40,224 bases of DNA from CAIQPS01 sp964631965 (GCA_964631965.1 CAZWAR010000008.1:1-40224); one strand, 5' to 3'; counted from the first letter of the stretch, positions 15,665 through 25,174 are shown. Made by a program: numbers and translations. Notes: generated from the letters alone by a model not told the origin.

Positions 15665-18600
15665 CTAAACGCCGTAGGCGGCGGCCAGCAGGGTGACCGG
15701 GTGGACGGTCTGCACCGAAGTGGCCTCGGCGATCTGCAGACGGCAGGTGCTGCATTCGCTGGCGACGAGGTCGGGGGCGACGGCCGCGATGCGGGCGAAG
15801 AGCGGTGCTCCTGTGCGCATGGAGAGGTCGTAGGTCCCCTTCTTCATGCCGAACGTGCCGGCCATGCCGCAGCAGCCCGCTGCCAGGTCGATCAGCTCGA
15901 GCCCCGGAATCTCCCGCAGCAACTGGAGGCCTGGGTTACCGATCCCTTGAGCCTTGAGGTGGCAGGGCTGGTGGTATGCGAGGCGCCGGACGCCGCTCCA
16001 TCGACCGGAGAATCCTTCGGTGATCGGAGAGATCTCGGGATGATCGTGGCGATAGCGGGTGAGGAACTCTCCCAGGTCGTGCGTCGCTTCGGCGACGCTG
16101 GAGCAATCCGGACTGGACAGGTAGTCGGGGTAGTGCACTTTGAAGGCGAAGGTCGCCGTCGGTTCGGCGGACACCACCGCGGCTCCGCGCTTCAGCCAGG
16201 GCATGATCCCCCGGACGTTGAACCGCGCCGTCTTCCGGGCGGCGTCGGCATACCCGTAAAGCATCTCCGGTATGCCGCTGGCCTTCTGTTCCGGCAGGAC
16301 GACGTCGATGCCGTGAGCCTGCAGCAGCCTGATGACGGCTAGCCCCAAATCCGGGTCGTTGTACGCGGCATACAGGTCGGTGAAGTACGCGACGAGCGGC
16401 GGGTGGACGCCGGGTCGGGCGGCGGCCGGGTGGGTCACCGTCCGGTGCGTGGCCTGGGCGAGCGAATGCCGGGCGAAACGCGGCATCCGGCGGCGGCGGT
16501 CGATGCCGGTGAGAGGCTCCGACAAACGGCGGATGAGCGGCTGTGACAACAGCGGGTTCGCCAGCGGCGCGAGGCGATGGCCCAGGGCCGAGGTGGCTTC
16601 CGCATGGCCGAGCATCACGTCGAGGGAGGAGCCGTGGTGCGCTTCTCGGTACTTGCTCTTTGCTTCCAGCATCAGCTTGGGGATGTTCACGTTCGAAGGG
16701 CACTCGACCGCGCACATGCCGCACTCGATGCAGTAGTCGGTGACCGACTTCATGGCGGCTTCGCCGTAGGTGGAGGCTGGGTCAAGGCGGCCGGTGATGA
16801 CCGCTCGGAGCAGATTGGCCTTGGCCCGGGGCGAGGCCGCCTCCCGCCGCGTCGCCTTGTACGTGGGGCACATGGTGGTCACGACCGTGCTCTTGCACTG
16901 GGCGCAGCCGTGGCACTTCTCGATCTCTCGCTCGTATTCCTCGCCGGGGAAGTGCAGCAGCGGCTTCTGGGGGACGGTGCGGTAGTCGAAACCATAGCGT
17001 AGGTCGCGGAGAAGCGGGGCGGCCGGCCTGCCGTCCGCGCCGGGCTCCGTACCGACGTCATTCGCATCACTCGCTCGCCCTGCGCCGGCCTCGCTGCCGA
17101 CCCCGCCGGGCCGTGTGGCGCCGTTCCCCCGCTCGGCTTCAGTCCCCCGCCCAGGCTCGCTCGCAGGATCGGCGCCAATGAGCCAGGTACCGCTCACTTC
17201 CTGCGGTCCAATCTTCTTCCCGGGGTTCATCAGACCCTGGGGATCGAATGCATTCTTGACCAGAGAGAAGAGGGAGTAGATCGCGTCCCCATACGTCTGG
17301 CGGAGGTAGGGGGTACGGAGGAGACCGTCGCCGTGCTCGCCCGACATGGTTCCCCGGATGCTCCGCACATACGCCGAGACCTCGTCGTAGAGGCGCTGCA
17401 TGGTGCGGAGGTCGGAGGGGTCTTTCGGATCGAGGAGCGGGCGCGTATGGATGTTGCCGTCGCCCACATGGCCGTACATGACGGCATCGACGCTCTCCCG
17501 ATCGAAGAGGCGTTGCAGGAAGTCGACGTAGCTGGGGACCTCGCTGGGATGGACGGTGACGTCCTCGATGAACGGCAACGCCCGCCGCGGCCCCGGCATA
17601 CGCAGGGCCAAAGCCACGGCCGACTTGCGGACGGTCCACAGGCGGGCGGCCTCGTCGGCCGATCGGGCTCGCGCCATCTTCAGCGCGTCCGTACTGCTCA
17701 GATAGCGAGAAAGGGCAGCGAACTTGCTGTCCACCTCCTCGTCGTCGTTTCCCTCAAACTCGATGAGCAGCGCGGTGTCGGTGCGCTCGGGCAGCATGAC
17801 GTCGACCCGGGAGTCGTGCTTGCGCACGAGGGCCAGGAAACGCGAGTCCATTATCTCCACCGCGGTCGGGCGAAGCGCCAGGATGCCGGGGACCGCCTCG
17901 CCCGAGGCGAACACCGAGGGGAAATAGGCCATGGCGACACCACGTCGCTTCGGCAGCGGCACCAGGTTGAGGGTGGCCTCGGTGACCAGTCCCAGAGTCC
18001 CCTCGGAGCCGACGAACAGTTTCTGGAGATGGACGAGGCCGCCGGCCGTACCCGTGTCCGTCGTCGCCGGACCGGTGGCCGCGCCCCCCTCCGGTGGGCC
18101 GGCAGCCGTTCGCGGCGCGGGCTCGAAGAGTGTCTCCAGGCGGTAACCCGAGCAGTTCTTCACCACGTTCGGGATTGCCGAAGCGATGGTGGCAACGTTG
18201 CTCTCCACCGCGGGCAGGATGCTGGCGAACGCCCGCCCGGCCAGGGTGTCGGAGGCCATGAGGGTGGCGAGTTCCAGCCCGCCGGCGGCGAGGGCCCGTG
18301 CCGTGAAGGTGCTGCCGTCGGCGAGCACGGTCTCGAGCGCCAGAACATGGTCCTTCGTCGCACCGTAGGCAACGGTCCGGGCTCCGGAGGAGTTGGTCCC
18401 GATCATGCCCCCGAGGCTGCAGTAGTTCTCGCTCGAAGGATCGGGGGCGAAAAAGGTCCCGTATGTGGCCGCCTCCTGGTTGAGGTCCGCCATGACCAAG
18501 CCGGGCTGCACGCGGGCCCGGGAGCCGTCAGAGGCGACGTCCAGGACCCGGTTCATGTAGCGGGTGAAATCCACCTGGATGCCTGTTCCCACCGCCCCGC

Positions 18601-18973
18601 CGGCCAGACCGGAGCCCATGCCCCTGCCCACGAGCGGAAGGCCGTGCTCGGCTGCGTACTCGATCAGCCGGATCACGTCCTCGGTGTCACGCGGCGAGAC
18701 CACCCCCAGCGGGGTCACCTGGTTGAGGCCGGCGTCGGTGGCGTAGAGGTGGCGGGAGATGGCGTCGAACTCCACATCGCCATCGAGAAGGCGGCGAAGA
18801 TCGGCGGCGATGAGGGCCGGCTCGGCCGGCCGGTGGCCGCCCCAGGTGGGATGGGCGGCCCGGTTCGGGTCGCCGGCCGGGGTGGCAGCGCCTCGAACGG
18901 TGGCCGACGGGGTGGTGGGCGGGGCGGCGCCCCCCGCAGGGGCGGCGCCGCCCGCGGATCCGGGCTGTATCAC
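15665..18973 (-). CDS. D-lactate/glycolate dehydrogenase-like FAD and Fe-S fusion protein
   Basis: A 1102-residue GlcD-GlcF-type fusion. A low-complexity N-terminus (2-50) precedes the FAD_binding_4 domain (about 85-230; GRGMGSGLAGGA at 117-128, IGTNSSGART). The FAD-oxidase C domain follows (GHVGDGNIH 501-509, EHGDG 546-550). Next come a second low-complexity linker (about 600-652), two [4Fe-4S] motifs (Cys687/690/693/702 and Cys748/751/754/758), and C-terminal CCG-type cysteine domains (HQPCHLK, AGCCGMAG). It should oxidise a 2-hydroxy acid and pass electrons through Fe-S clusters to a membrane acceptor; the substrate is not determined by sequence. GTG 18973 overlaps the stop of the upstream hydrolase (GTGA). 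The frame stays open to 20104 only as a shadow of that gene. Confidence 0.85.
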   Translation of the reverse strand: MIQPGSAGGAAPAGGAAPPTTPSATVRGAATPAGDPNRAAHPTWGGHRPAEPALIAADLRRLLDGDVEFDAISRHLYATDAGLNQVTPLGVVSPRDTEDVIRLIEYAAEHGLPLVGRGMGSGLAGGAVGTGIQVDFTRYMNRVLDVASDGSRARVQPGLVMADLNQEAATYGTFFAPDPSSENYCSLGGMIGTNSSGARTVAYGATKDHVLALETVLADGSTFTARALAAGGLELATLMASDTLAGRAFASILPAVESNVATIASAIPNVVKNCSGYRLETLFEPAPRTAAGPPEGGAATGPATTDTGTAGGLVHLQKLFVGSEGTLGLVTEATLNLVPLPKRRGVAMAYFPSVFASGEAVPGILALRPTAVEIMDSRFLALVRKHDSRVDVMLPERTDTALLIEFEGNDDEEVDSKFAALSRYLSSTDALKMARARSADEAARLWTVRKSAVALALRMPGPRRALPFIEDVTVHPSEVPSYVDFLQRLFDRESVDAVMYGHVGDGNIHTRPLLDPKDPSDLRTMQRLYDEVSAYVRSIRGTMSGEHGDGLLRTPYLRQTYGDAIYSLFSLVKNAFDPQGLMNPGKKIGPQEVSGTWLIGADPASEPGRGTEAERGNGATRPGGVGSEAGAGRASDANDVGTEPGADGRPAAPLLRDLRYGFDYRTVPQKPLLHFPGEEYEREIEKCHGCAQCKSTVVTTMCPTYKATRREAASPRAKANLLRAVITGRLDPASTYGEAAMKSVTDYCIECGMCAVECPSNVNIPKLMLEAKSKYREAHHGSSLDVMLGHAEATSALGHRLAPLANPLLSQPLIRRLSEPLTGIDRRRRMPRFARHSLAQATHRTVTHPAAARPGVHPPLVAYFTDLYAAYNDPDLGLAVIRLLQAHGIDVVLPEQKASGIPEMLYGYADAARKTARFNVRGIMPWLKRGAAVVSAEPTATFAFKVHYPDYLSSPDCSSVAEATHDLGEFLTRYRHDHPEISPITEGFSGRWSGVRRLAYHQPCHLKAQGIGNPGLQLLREIPGLELIDLAAGCCGMAGTFGMKKGTYDLSMRTGAPLFARIAAVAPDLVASECSTCRLQIAEATSVQTVHPVTLLAAAYGV

Positions 18974-20736
18974 CTGAGCGGGATCACCGGCAGCAGTAGA
19001 TGCGACGGATACTCCGCGTTGTGATAGACGCTGTGTGTCACGGTCTTGCTGCTGCACACGTGGTTCCCGATGTACTCGATGTTGCTGAGGCCGGCGGTTC
19101 CCGTCGGCACGTCCAGGCTCATGATATCCACGCATACGCGGTGTCCGCGCCGGAACATATTGGCCGTGGACAGCAATTCTACCTGGTATTCGTTGATTTT
19201 CCCGGGGAAGACCGGTTGCTGCGCCTCCCGGGTGAGCCTGTGGAACGGCGCCCAGGGTTTGCTGCGATCTGGGTCGAGGGCCCGGTGCGAGGCTTTGAGC
19301 CAGCCCCGGGTCAGCTCCCGCTCGGGTAGATCGTCCGGCACGAAGCGCTCGCCCTCCCGCTGGGTGCGTACGGACACGTCGGGACCGACGTCGGACAGGG
19401 CGACGATCCAGTTGGTGTCGTCCTGGTCGAGGGCGGCGTGGATGGTGAGCGAGCAGGGGCCCACCACCAGGAGGTCGTCGGCCAGCGGGGCGCTCATGTA
19501 GCGGAGGCGCTCCACCTTCATGGTCTTCTTGAGTGGCATCTGGGTGAAGACGTCCGGATCGGGGTTGTAGCTCTGGGTCTGTTCCGGGGGCAGGGGTTCG
19601 TCGGTGGTCAGGCGCTCCCAGCTGTCCAGATAGAACTTGGCCCACTGCGTTTCCGGGGCCGGCCAATCGCTGAAGGTGCGCCACTTGTTCTCGCCCATCA
19701 CCCAGGTCTTCACCGGCGGGTCGTTCTCCACCCCGTTGTCGACACCCTTCAGCCAGTGGTCGTACCAGCGGATGATGTCGTCGTGCATCTCGTGGAAGGG
19801 GCGCTCCATGTGAGCGGGACCATTGAACAGGAGCCTCTTCTTGGGCGAGTTCTGTGCGTTGATGAACCAGTGCTGGGCCCCTTGCCAGTGCATCTTGTAG
19901 GTGTAGGCATAGGCACCGGATCCGCACACGAATGGGATCTTCACTTTCTGGAAGTCCCGCTCGCTCTTCTCGAGCAATTCCGGATAGTCGTAAGGATCGA
20001 TGAGGGTCCAGAAGGTCATCCCCTGGCGCTGCCCCTTCTGGGTCAGGATGTTCCACAGGTGGGCGTACATACGGTAGTCGGGGTTGTTCATGGCCCATTC
20101 CCACTTGGCCTCAGCCTCCGGTGGGAGCGGTCCCGGCCGCCCGCAGGGTTCGTGGACGCAGGAGAACATCCCCAGGAGATAGGGCATCATCTGAAACACG
20201 CCCCCTGGGTGGAACTCGCGCAGGCTCCACATGCCGCTGTAGCCGCCCATGGAGTCGTAGGGGTAGATGGCCTTGAGGGCCGGGTGCCCCTGCACGGCCG
20301 CCCGGAACTGCTCGCCGCCGAACGCGGAGATACCGATCATTCCCACGTTGCCGTCGCACCACGGCTGCTGGGAGATCCATTCGATCATGTCGTAGTGGTC
20401 GGTCCCGTTGTCGGGGTCGTAGTCGCCCTCCGATTTGCCCACCCCGCGCAGTTCCGCGATCACGTGCGCGTAACCGCTCGCCACGAGGCGCTTGGTGTCG
20501 CCGCCCTCCACCACCCCGTACCAGAGCGAGGCGTAGGCGGGTTGGGGCGGGAGTGCTTCGGCTATCTCCGGACGCTGAAGGTCCTTGTTGTGCACGGCGC
20601 AGGTATAGAGGACCGGATGGGCACCGGCCTCCTTGGGCCGATAGACGTCCACCGCCAGGTGGACCCCATCTCTCATGCGGACCATCACGTCGCGTTCCTG
20701 GATCATGTTCTCGTAGACAGGCTCGTCGAGGGCCAC
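18970..20736 (-). CDS. CocE/NonD family alpha/beta hydrolase (X-Pro dipeptidyl-peptidase-like)
   Basis: A 588-residue protein, normal for the family. The N-terminal part has the alpha/beta-hydrolase core: VRMRDGVHLAVDVYRP, then AELRGVGKSEGDYD, and the nucleophile elbow GMIGISAFGG with Ser137. The C-terminal part (after about 330) is the jelly-roll domain found in PepX/CocE enzymes. No signal peptide is seen. Members cleave esters, amides or X-Pro peptides; the substrate is not predictable here. GTG 20736 follows GGGAGG, while the upstream ATG-like extension to 20802 is not family-like. It is translationally coupled to the FAD/Fe-S dehydrogenase, so the product may feed that enzyme (inferred). 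Confidence 0.85.
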   Translation of the reverse strand: MALDEPVYENMIQERDVMVRMRDGVHLAVDVYRPKEAGAHPVLYTCAVHNKDLQRPEIAEALPPQPAYASLWYGVVEGGDTKRLVASGYAHVIAELRGVGKSEGDYDPDNGTDHYDMIEWISQQPWCDGNVGMIGISAFGGEQFRAAVQGHPALKAIYPYDSMGGYSGMWSLREFHPGGVFQMMPYLLGMFSCVHEPCGRPGPLPPEAEAKWEWAMNNPDYRMYAHLWNILTQKGQRQGMTFWTLIDPYDYPELLEKSERDFQKVKIPFVCGSGAYAYTYKMHWQGAQHWFINAQNSPKKRLLFNGPAHMERPFHEMHDDIIRWYDHWLKGVDNGVENDPPVKTWVMGENKWRTFSDWPAPETQWAKFYLDSWERLTTDEPLPPEQTQSYNPDPDVFTQMPLKKTMKVERLRYMSAPLADDLLVVGPCSLTIHAALDQDDTNWIVALSDVGPDVSVRTQREGERFVPDDLPERELTRGWLKASHRALDPDRSKPWAPFHRLTREAQQPVFPGKINEYQVELLSTANMFRRGHRVCVDIMSLDVPTGTAGLSNIEYIGNHVCSSKTVTHSVYHNAEYPSHLLLPVIPLR

Positions 20737-20930
20737 GCTGCCTCCCTTCCTGTGTAGCTGAACCACCCCCACGATAGCGCAGTGGGCGACTTCGTGAGAC
20801 AATCTCTACCGTCCCAGAATCTGCGGCTCTGGCCGCCCGCCGGGACACCAGCGGCCGACAATCGATTTCGCAAAGGAACCAAGCACCATGGAATGCGGCG
20901 CGTCCGCCTGTCGAGCAAAGGGGGTGAGTC

Positions 20931-21863
20931 ATGCTTGCCATCCTCAAGACCACCGAAGCAGGTCTCGAGAAACTGGAGGAGTTCGAACCGGGCTCCTGGA
21001 TCGATCTGGTCAGCCCAACCGAGGAAGAACTGCGACGAGTCAGCGGCGAGCTGAACATCCCGCTCGACCTGCTGAGCGGCGCGCTTGACGAAGAAGAGAA
21101 GTCCCGCGTCGAGATCGAGGACGGTCTCACCTATGTGATCGTCGACATCCCTGTGCTCGTGGTGGAGGACGACGAGCGCGGGTACGACACTATCCCGCTG
21201 GGCATGATCGTCCACCCGGACCACCTCATCACCATCTGCCTGCGCGTGAACCCCATCCTCGGCGAGTTCGAGCGAGGGATGGTAAGGGGCTTCTTCACCT
21301 TCAAGAAGACGCGCTTCCTGTTCCAGATCCTGCAGACTATATCCGCGTTCTACCTACGCTACCTGTACCGCATCGACCGGGAGACCGACAAGTTAGAGCG
21401 TGAGCTGCGGGCGTCGTCGCGGAACGAGTCCATCTATGACTTGCTCAACCTGCAGAAGGCCTTGGTCTACTTCACCACGTCCCTCCGCTCAAACGAGGCG
21501 GTGCTCCAGAAGCTGATGCGGGGCAAGAGCGTGAAGATGTACGAGGAGGACGAGGAACTGCTGGAAGACACCATAACTGAGTACCGACAGGCCTCGGAGA
21601 TGGCCAAGATCTACACCGACATCCTCACGGGCATGATGGACGCGTTCGCCTCGGTGATCTCGAACAACCTGAACCAGGTGATGAAGCTCCTCACGAGCAT
21701 CACCATCATGCTGTCGATCCCGGTCATCGTGTCGTCGTTCTGGGGGATGAATGTTCCTGTGCCGTTCGGGAGCTACGTCCACGGGTTCACGATTGCCATT
21801 GTCATTGCGTTCGTGATCTCGCTCGGCTTCGCCATCGTCTTCTGGAGGAAGCGGTACTTCTGA
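20931..21863 (+). CDS. corA: CorA-type magnesium/divalent cation channel
   Basis: A 310-residue protein with a large N-terminal cytoplasmic domain, a long helix (about 140-250) leading into the first membrane helix (253-271), the diagnostic pore motif GMN at 272-274 (FWGMNVPVP), a second membrane helix (285-305), and a basic C-terminus (WRKRYF). CorA forms a homopentamer for Mg2+ uptake. The start ATG 20931 follows a G-rich SD. It is divergent from the hydrolase gene and stands alone; a long hairpin separates it from the convergent gene. Confidence 0.92.
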   Translation: MLAILKTTEAGLEKLEEFEPGSWIDLVSPTEEELRRVSGELNIPLDLLSGALDEEEKSRVEIEDGLTYVIVDIPVLVVEDDERGYDTIPLGMIVHPDHLITICLRVNPILGEFERGMVRGFFTFKKTRFLFQILQTISAFYLRYLYRIDRETDKLERELRASSRNESIYDLLNLQKALVYFTTSLRSNEAVLQKLMRGKSVKMYEEDEELLEDTITEYRQASEMAKIYTDILTGMMDAFASVISNNLNQVMKLLTSITIMLSIPVIVSSFWGMNVPVPFGSYVHGFTIAIVIAFVISLGFAIVFWRKRYF

Positions 21864-21875
21864 TGTGAGACGGCC

Positions 21876-21932
21876 GGCAACGCCGCGGACCGCTCGCTGT
21901 ACACCACTGCGGGCGGTCCGGCGGCTGTTGCC
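21876..21932. terminator. Long GC-rich hairpin between convergent genes
   Basis: Arms 21876-21893 and 21913-21932 pair over 18 base pairs with two single-base bulges and a 19-base loop, placed directly after the corA stop and before the end of the minus-strand gene. It lacks a T-run, so it may be a bidirectional terminator or an mRNA 3'-end stabiliser. Confidence 0.5.
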
Positions 21933-21949
21933 CGATTCGGGATGAGCGC

Positions 21950-23803
21950 CTAGCGCCAGGGAGACAGCGATTTTGTGCCCGTTGCCGGTGGACGTTGCCT
22001 GCGCCGGCCCCGAGGCGGCGGAAGTTCCAGGAGGCTGAGTTCGTCTTGGACTTCCAGCGTCTCGATCGGAACCACACGCATACGCTTCACGCCCAGCAGT
22101 ACGAGGAACCCGGCGGTGATGAACACCACGGATGCGGGGCCCCGCAGGCCGAAGGCCCCTGAGACCATCTGGACGATCGAGAACCACCAGGCCCTCAGCC
22201 AGCCGATATCGTTGCCTGACGCAAGATACGCGTAGAGCAGCAGAGGGACGATCAGCCCAAACAGGAGCACAGGGGCGTTGCTCAGGAAGCGGTGTCTCCA
22301 GAGGGCGCCGGAATACACCGGCTCGGCGAAACAGGTGGCAAGAGGCCAACTCCACGCAAGGGCTACGCAGGGCAGCAGCAGGAACGGAGAGCGGGAGAGC
22401 ATCAATATCAGTCCCACGAGCAGGCTGAGGAAACCCACGCAGAGGCGGGTCATCTCGGTCGCGGCCCGCGACTCACGAGGCCGCAGATAGCCGAGAAAGC
22501 GTCTGGACAGCAGGAACAGCGCCCCTCCAAGCAGGATGAGGATCAGGACCGGGCCGACCTTCGGACTGACTGACGGCCCCGCGATCGTCGGTACCTGGTA
22601 TCGGTAGAGCGGGATCAGTCCCCAGCGAGCGAGAGCGTAGGCGAGCACGAAGACCAGCGCGATCGGCAGGGCGAACGACAGCAGGTTGCGCAGATGCATC
22701 AGGGCGCCGCGTAGGCTCATGCGCGACGAGAACAGCCAGACGAGCAGTGCGGCGAAGGTGGGTAGGAGCATGAGCGTCGCGAGGAACGTGACCGCCCGAT
22801 TGGTGAGGTAACGGCCGGAGTTGAGCACGAGAGCGGTGCCTGGATCGGACGGGACCGTGGTGACTCCATCCAGGGACATCATCAGTCGCTCGACCGCCGC
22901 CCCCTGCTGGGACAGACCGGCCGGCGTCGGATTGCCGATGGTGTCGTCGTAGAGACGCAAGGATGGGATGCCCTTGCTGAGCCCCGGTATCTGGTCCCCG
23001 CGAGAGAGCGAGAGAGCATGGTCTGCGGCCTGTGAGGCGATGCCGGGAATGCTGAGGCCCAGTCCTGCTTTCGACAGCACCTCTCTCGTGAGTTGCACGT
23101 ACCACCCGGGCGTGGTGTTCTGTGGGGCGGTCACGCCTGCCTTGAGCACCTTCGTACGCTCCCGCCCCAGGCCCTGGAGTGTGATGATCGCCGAGATGCT
23201 CGACACCTCGTCGCGCAACTCCTCGGGTGGGTTGTCGAGGAAGTGGTCCATTCCCAGGCCGCCGCTGGCCGCGTCCTCGGTTGACAGGAAGATCAGGGTC
23301 TTCTGATGCGGACGCGTGGAGAAGACCTGGGTGAGCTCCAACAGGACCGCCGAGCCGCTCGAGTAATGAAGCGGATCCACCTTGGCTACCGCTGGGGTGT
23401 CGCGAGGGGCGGCGATGAGGATGGCGTCCCCCTTGCCCGGCAACACGGTGGCCACGTTGGTCAGGGTGACCTGCCGATCCCCGAGAGGGGCTTCGAAAGA
23501 CTGGGTGACCGGACTGCCGAACGAGGAGAACTTCTCCTCCATCCATGCGGTACCTTGGGCCGCGCCCTCCGAGCCCAGGCTCCGTTCCTCCGCCGCGTCG
23601 TACATGTCTTCCGCCAGGCGGCTGCAGCGGTTGGAGTCGAAGAAGCTGGGTCCCGAAGGCACTTCGATGCTGGAGGTTGGTGACGATATGAAGAGGAAGA
23701 CGATGATTGCCGAGAAGCCGACCAGAGCCACGCAGACGGCGTATGCGATCTTCCTCAGTTGCCGGACCCGGTCGACCAGGCGCCGGCGGATGGTGAGCGA
23801 CAT
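21950..23803 (-). CDS. Membrane protein with degenerate M28 peptidase-like domain
   Basis: A 617-residue protein with an N-terminal membrane helix (about 19-41), an extracytoplasmic M28-like domain (about 52-330), then about eight membrane helices and a basic Pro/Arg-rich tail. The M28 fold is recognisable (ILIAAPRDTP, SGSAVLLELTQV, IFLSTEDAASGG), but the zinc His is replaced by Pro133, the second Glu of the catalytic pair is Asp177, and the SLDM segment reads TLQGLG. It therefore looks like a non-catalytic relative. ATG 23803 follows GGGAG; the frame extends 20 residues further. It is divergent from moeA with 107 bases between the starts. The function is unknown. Confidence 0.7.
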   Translation of the reverse strand: MSLTIRRRLVDRVRQLRKIAYAVCVALVGFSAIIVFLFISSPTSSIEVPSGPSFFDSNRCSRLAEDMYDAAEERSLGSEGAAQGTAWMEEKFSSFGSPVTQSFEAPLGDRQVTLTNVATVLPGKGDAILIAAPRDTPAVAKVDPLHYSSGSAVLLELTQVFSTRPHQKTLIFLSTEDAASGGLGMDHFLDNPPEELRDEVSSISAIITLQGLGRERTKVLKAGVTAPQNTTPGWYVQLTREVLSKAGLGLSIPGIASQAADHALSLSRGDQIPGLSKGIPSLRLYDDTIGNPTPAGLSQQGAAVERLMMSLDGVTTVPSDPGTALVLNSGRYLTNRAVTFLATLMLLPTFAALLVWLFSSRMSLRGALMHLRNLLSFALPIALVFVLAYALARWGLIPLYRYQVPTIAGPSVSPKVGPVLILILLGGALFLLSRRFLGYLRPRESRAATEMTRLCVGFLSLLVGLILMLSRSPFLLLPCVALAWSWPLATCFAEPVYSGALWRHRFLSNAPVLLFGLIVPLLLYAYLASGNDIGWLRAWWFSIVQMVSGAFGLRGPASVVFITAGFLVLLGVKRMRVVPIETLEVQDELSLLELPPPRGRRRQRPPATGTKSLSPWR

Positions 23804-23910
23804 GCTTGACTCCCGTTCTGCTGCAGAGAACCGAATCTTATGCTGCCTACGCCGCGGTGACAAATCAAGTGCTATGCTTCGGCGGCTGTCCTTCGGGAGG
23901 GTGGTCTTCA

Positions 23911-25146
23911 GTGGTGGCCAAGCTCATCTCCATAGAAGAAGCGCGTAACCGGGTCCTGACCGAGGCCCAGCCATTGCCTGTGGAGAGAGTCGCGCTCATC
24001 AAGGCGTTGGGATGTGTCCTGGCCGAGGATGTCAGGGCGGCTCACGACGTGCCCCCGTTCGACAACTCGGGCATGGACGGGTACGCGTTGCGCGCCGCAG
24101 ACGTCGTGGACGCCGCGCCCAATTCGCCGGTGCGGCTGCCGATCACTGACACAATCCCCGCCGGGCACGTGGCCACGCTACCGCTGGGGCCGGGAGAGGC
24201 GGCCCGCATCATGACCGGGGCGCCCATCCCTTCAGGAGCGGATACGGTGGCACAGTCGGAAATCACCGCCGAGGAAGACGGTTACGTCAGCATCCTCGAG
24301 TCGGTGAGGCCGGGTAAGAACATCCGCAGGGCGGGGGAGGACGTGGCCGCGGGCGAGCGCGTACTCACTGCGGGGACCCCCCTGTGGGCCGCCGAGATCG
24401 GACTTCTTGCCAGTCTCGGTCACGCGACGATCCCCGTACACAGACGGCCGCGCGTGGCGATCATCTCCACGGGCAGCGAACTGGTGGAGATCGACCGGCC
24501 TCTGGGACCGGGGCAGATCCGCAACTCCAACAGCTACTCGCTGCAGGCGCTCTGCATTCAGATGGGAGTGGAGACTGAGCCGTTCGGCATCGTGCCGGAT
24601 GATTATCAGGCCACGCGCAAAGCCATCGAGGCTGGGCTGCAGTACGACGTTCTGCTTACGTCCGGCGGGGTATCTGTGGGGAGGTTCGATTTCGTCAAGG
24701 ACGTCCAGGATGAGCTGGGCGTCGAGCGGAAGCTGTGGGGTGTGGCCATGAAGCCGGGCAAGCCCCTCGTTTTCGGTGTGCGGGAGCGGACTTTGGTGTT
24801 CGGGCTTCCCGGCAATCCCGTCTCGGCGATGGTGTCGTTCGAGTTGTTCGTCAAACCGGCGTTGCTCCGGTTGATGGGATATCGGAAGACCACCCCACGG
24901 CTCTACCGGGCGATCCTCGAGGAGGACTTCGCGAATGCGGACGGGCGCATGTACGTGATCCGAGTGCGTGCCTGGCGTGAAGACGGCGACTGGCACCTTA
25001 GTTCTACCGGGGCCCAGGGGTCAGGCATGATGAAATCCATGGTGGGCGCCAACGGGCTGGCCTTCGTCCCCGGGGGGGCGAGGGGGGTCAGGGCCGGCGA
25101 AGCGGTGGATTTTCTGCTTCTCCGGGAGGATCTGGAAGAACCCTGA
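23911..25146 (+). CDS. moeA: Molybdopterin molybdenumtransferase MoeA
   Basis: A 411-residue protein of normal MoeA length, which inserts molybdenum into adenylylated molybdopterin. The N-terminal domains are marked by PPFDNSGMDGYALRA and ARIMTGAPIPSGADTV. The MoCF domain has ISTGSEL, RNSNSY, LTSGGVSVGRFDFVKD and LPGNPVSAMVSFELF, and a C-terminal beta domain follows. The start is GTG 23911 or 23914, after GGAGG at 23896-23900; the frame is open to 23806 but overlaps the divergent promoter region. No other molybdenum-cofactor gene or molybdoenzyme lies in the window. Confidence 0.9.
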   Translation: MVAKLISIEEARNRVLTEAQPLPVERVALIKALGCVLAEDVRAAHDVPPFDNSGMDGYALRAADVVDAAPNSPVRLPITDTIPAGHVATLPLGPGEAARIMTGAPIPSGADTVAQSEITAEEDGYVSILESVRPGKNIRRAGEDVAAGERVLTAGTPLWAAEIGLLASLGHATIPVHRRPRVAIISTGSELVEIDRPLGPGQIRNSNSYSLQALCIQMGVETEPFGIVPDDYQATRKAIEAGLQYDVLLTSGGVSVGRFDFVKDVQDELGVERKLWGVAMKPGKPLVFGVRERTLVFGLPGNPVSAMVSFELFVKPALLRLMGYRKTTPRLYRAILEEDFANADGRMYVIRVRAWREDGDWHLSSTGAQGSGMMKSMVGANGLAFVPGGARGVRAGEAVDFLLLREDLEEP

Positions 25147-25174
25147 TAGAAGCGTGAAAGGATTCATTTCGTAG

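Noticed and set aside
17333..19024. 563-codon open frame on the plus strand opposite the FAD/Fe-S dehydrogenase
   Set aside because: Its translation has no recognisable domain and an odd His/Gly/Arg-rich composition; it is the mirror of a strongly conserved gene in GC-rich DNA.
18973..20104. N-terminal extension of the FAD/Fe-S gene through the hydrolase gene
   Set aside because: The extension is out-of-frame hydrolase sequence; the GTGA overlap at 18970-18973 gives a natural start.
19438..20757. 439-codon open frame opposite the CocE-type hydrolase
   Set aside because: A shadow frame created by GC-rich third positions; no SD and no domain.
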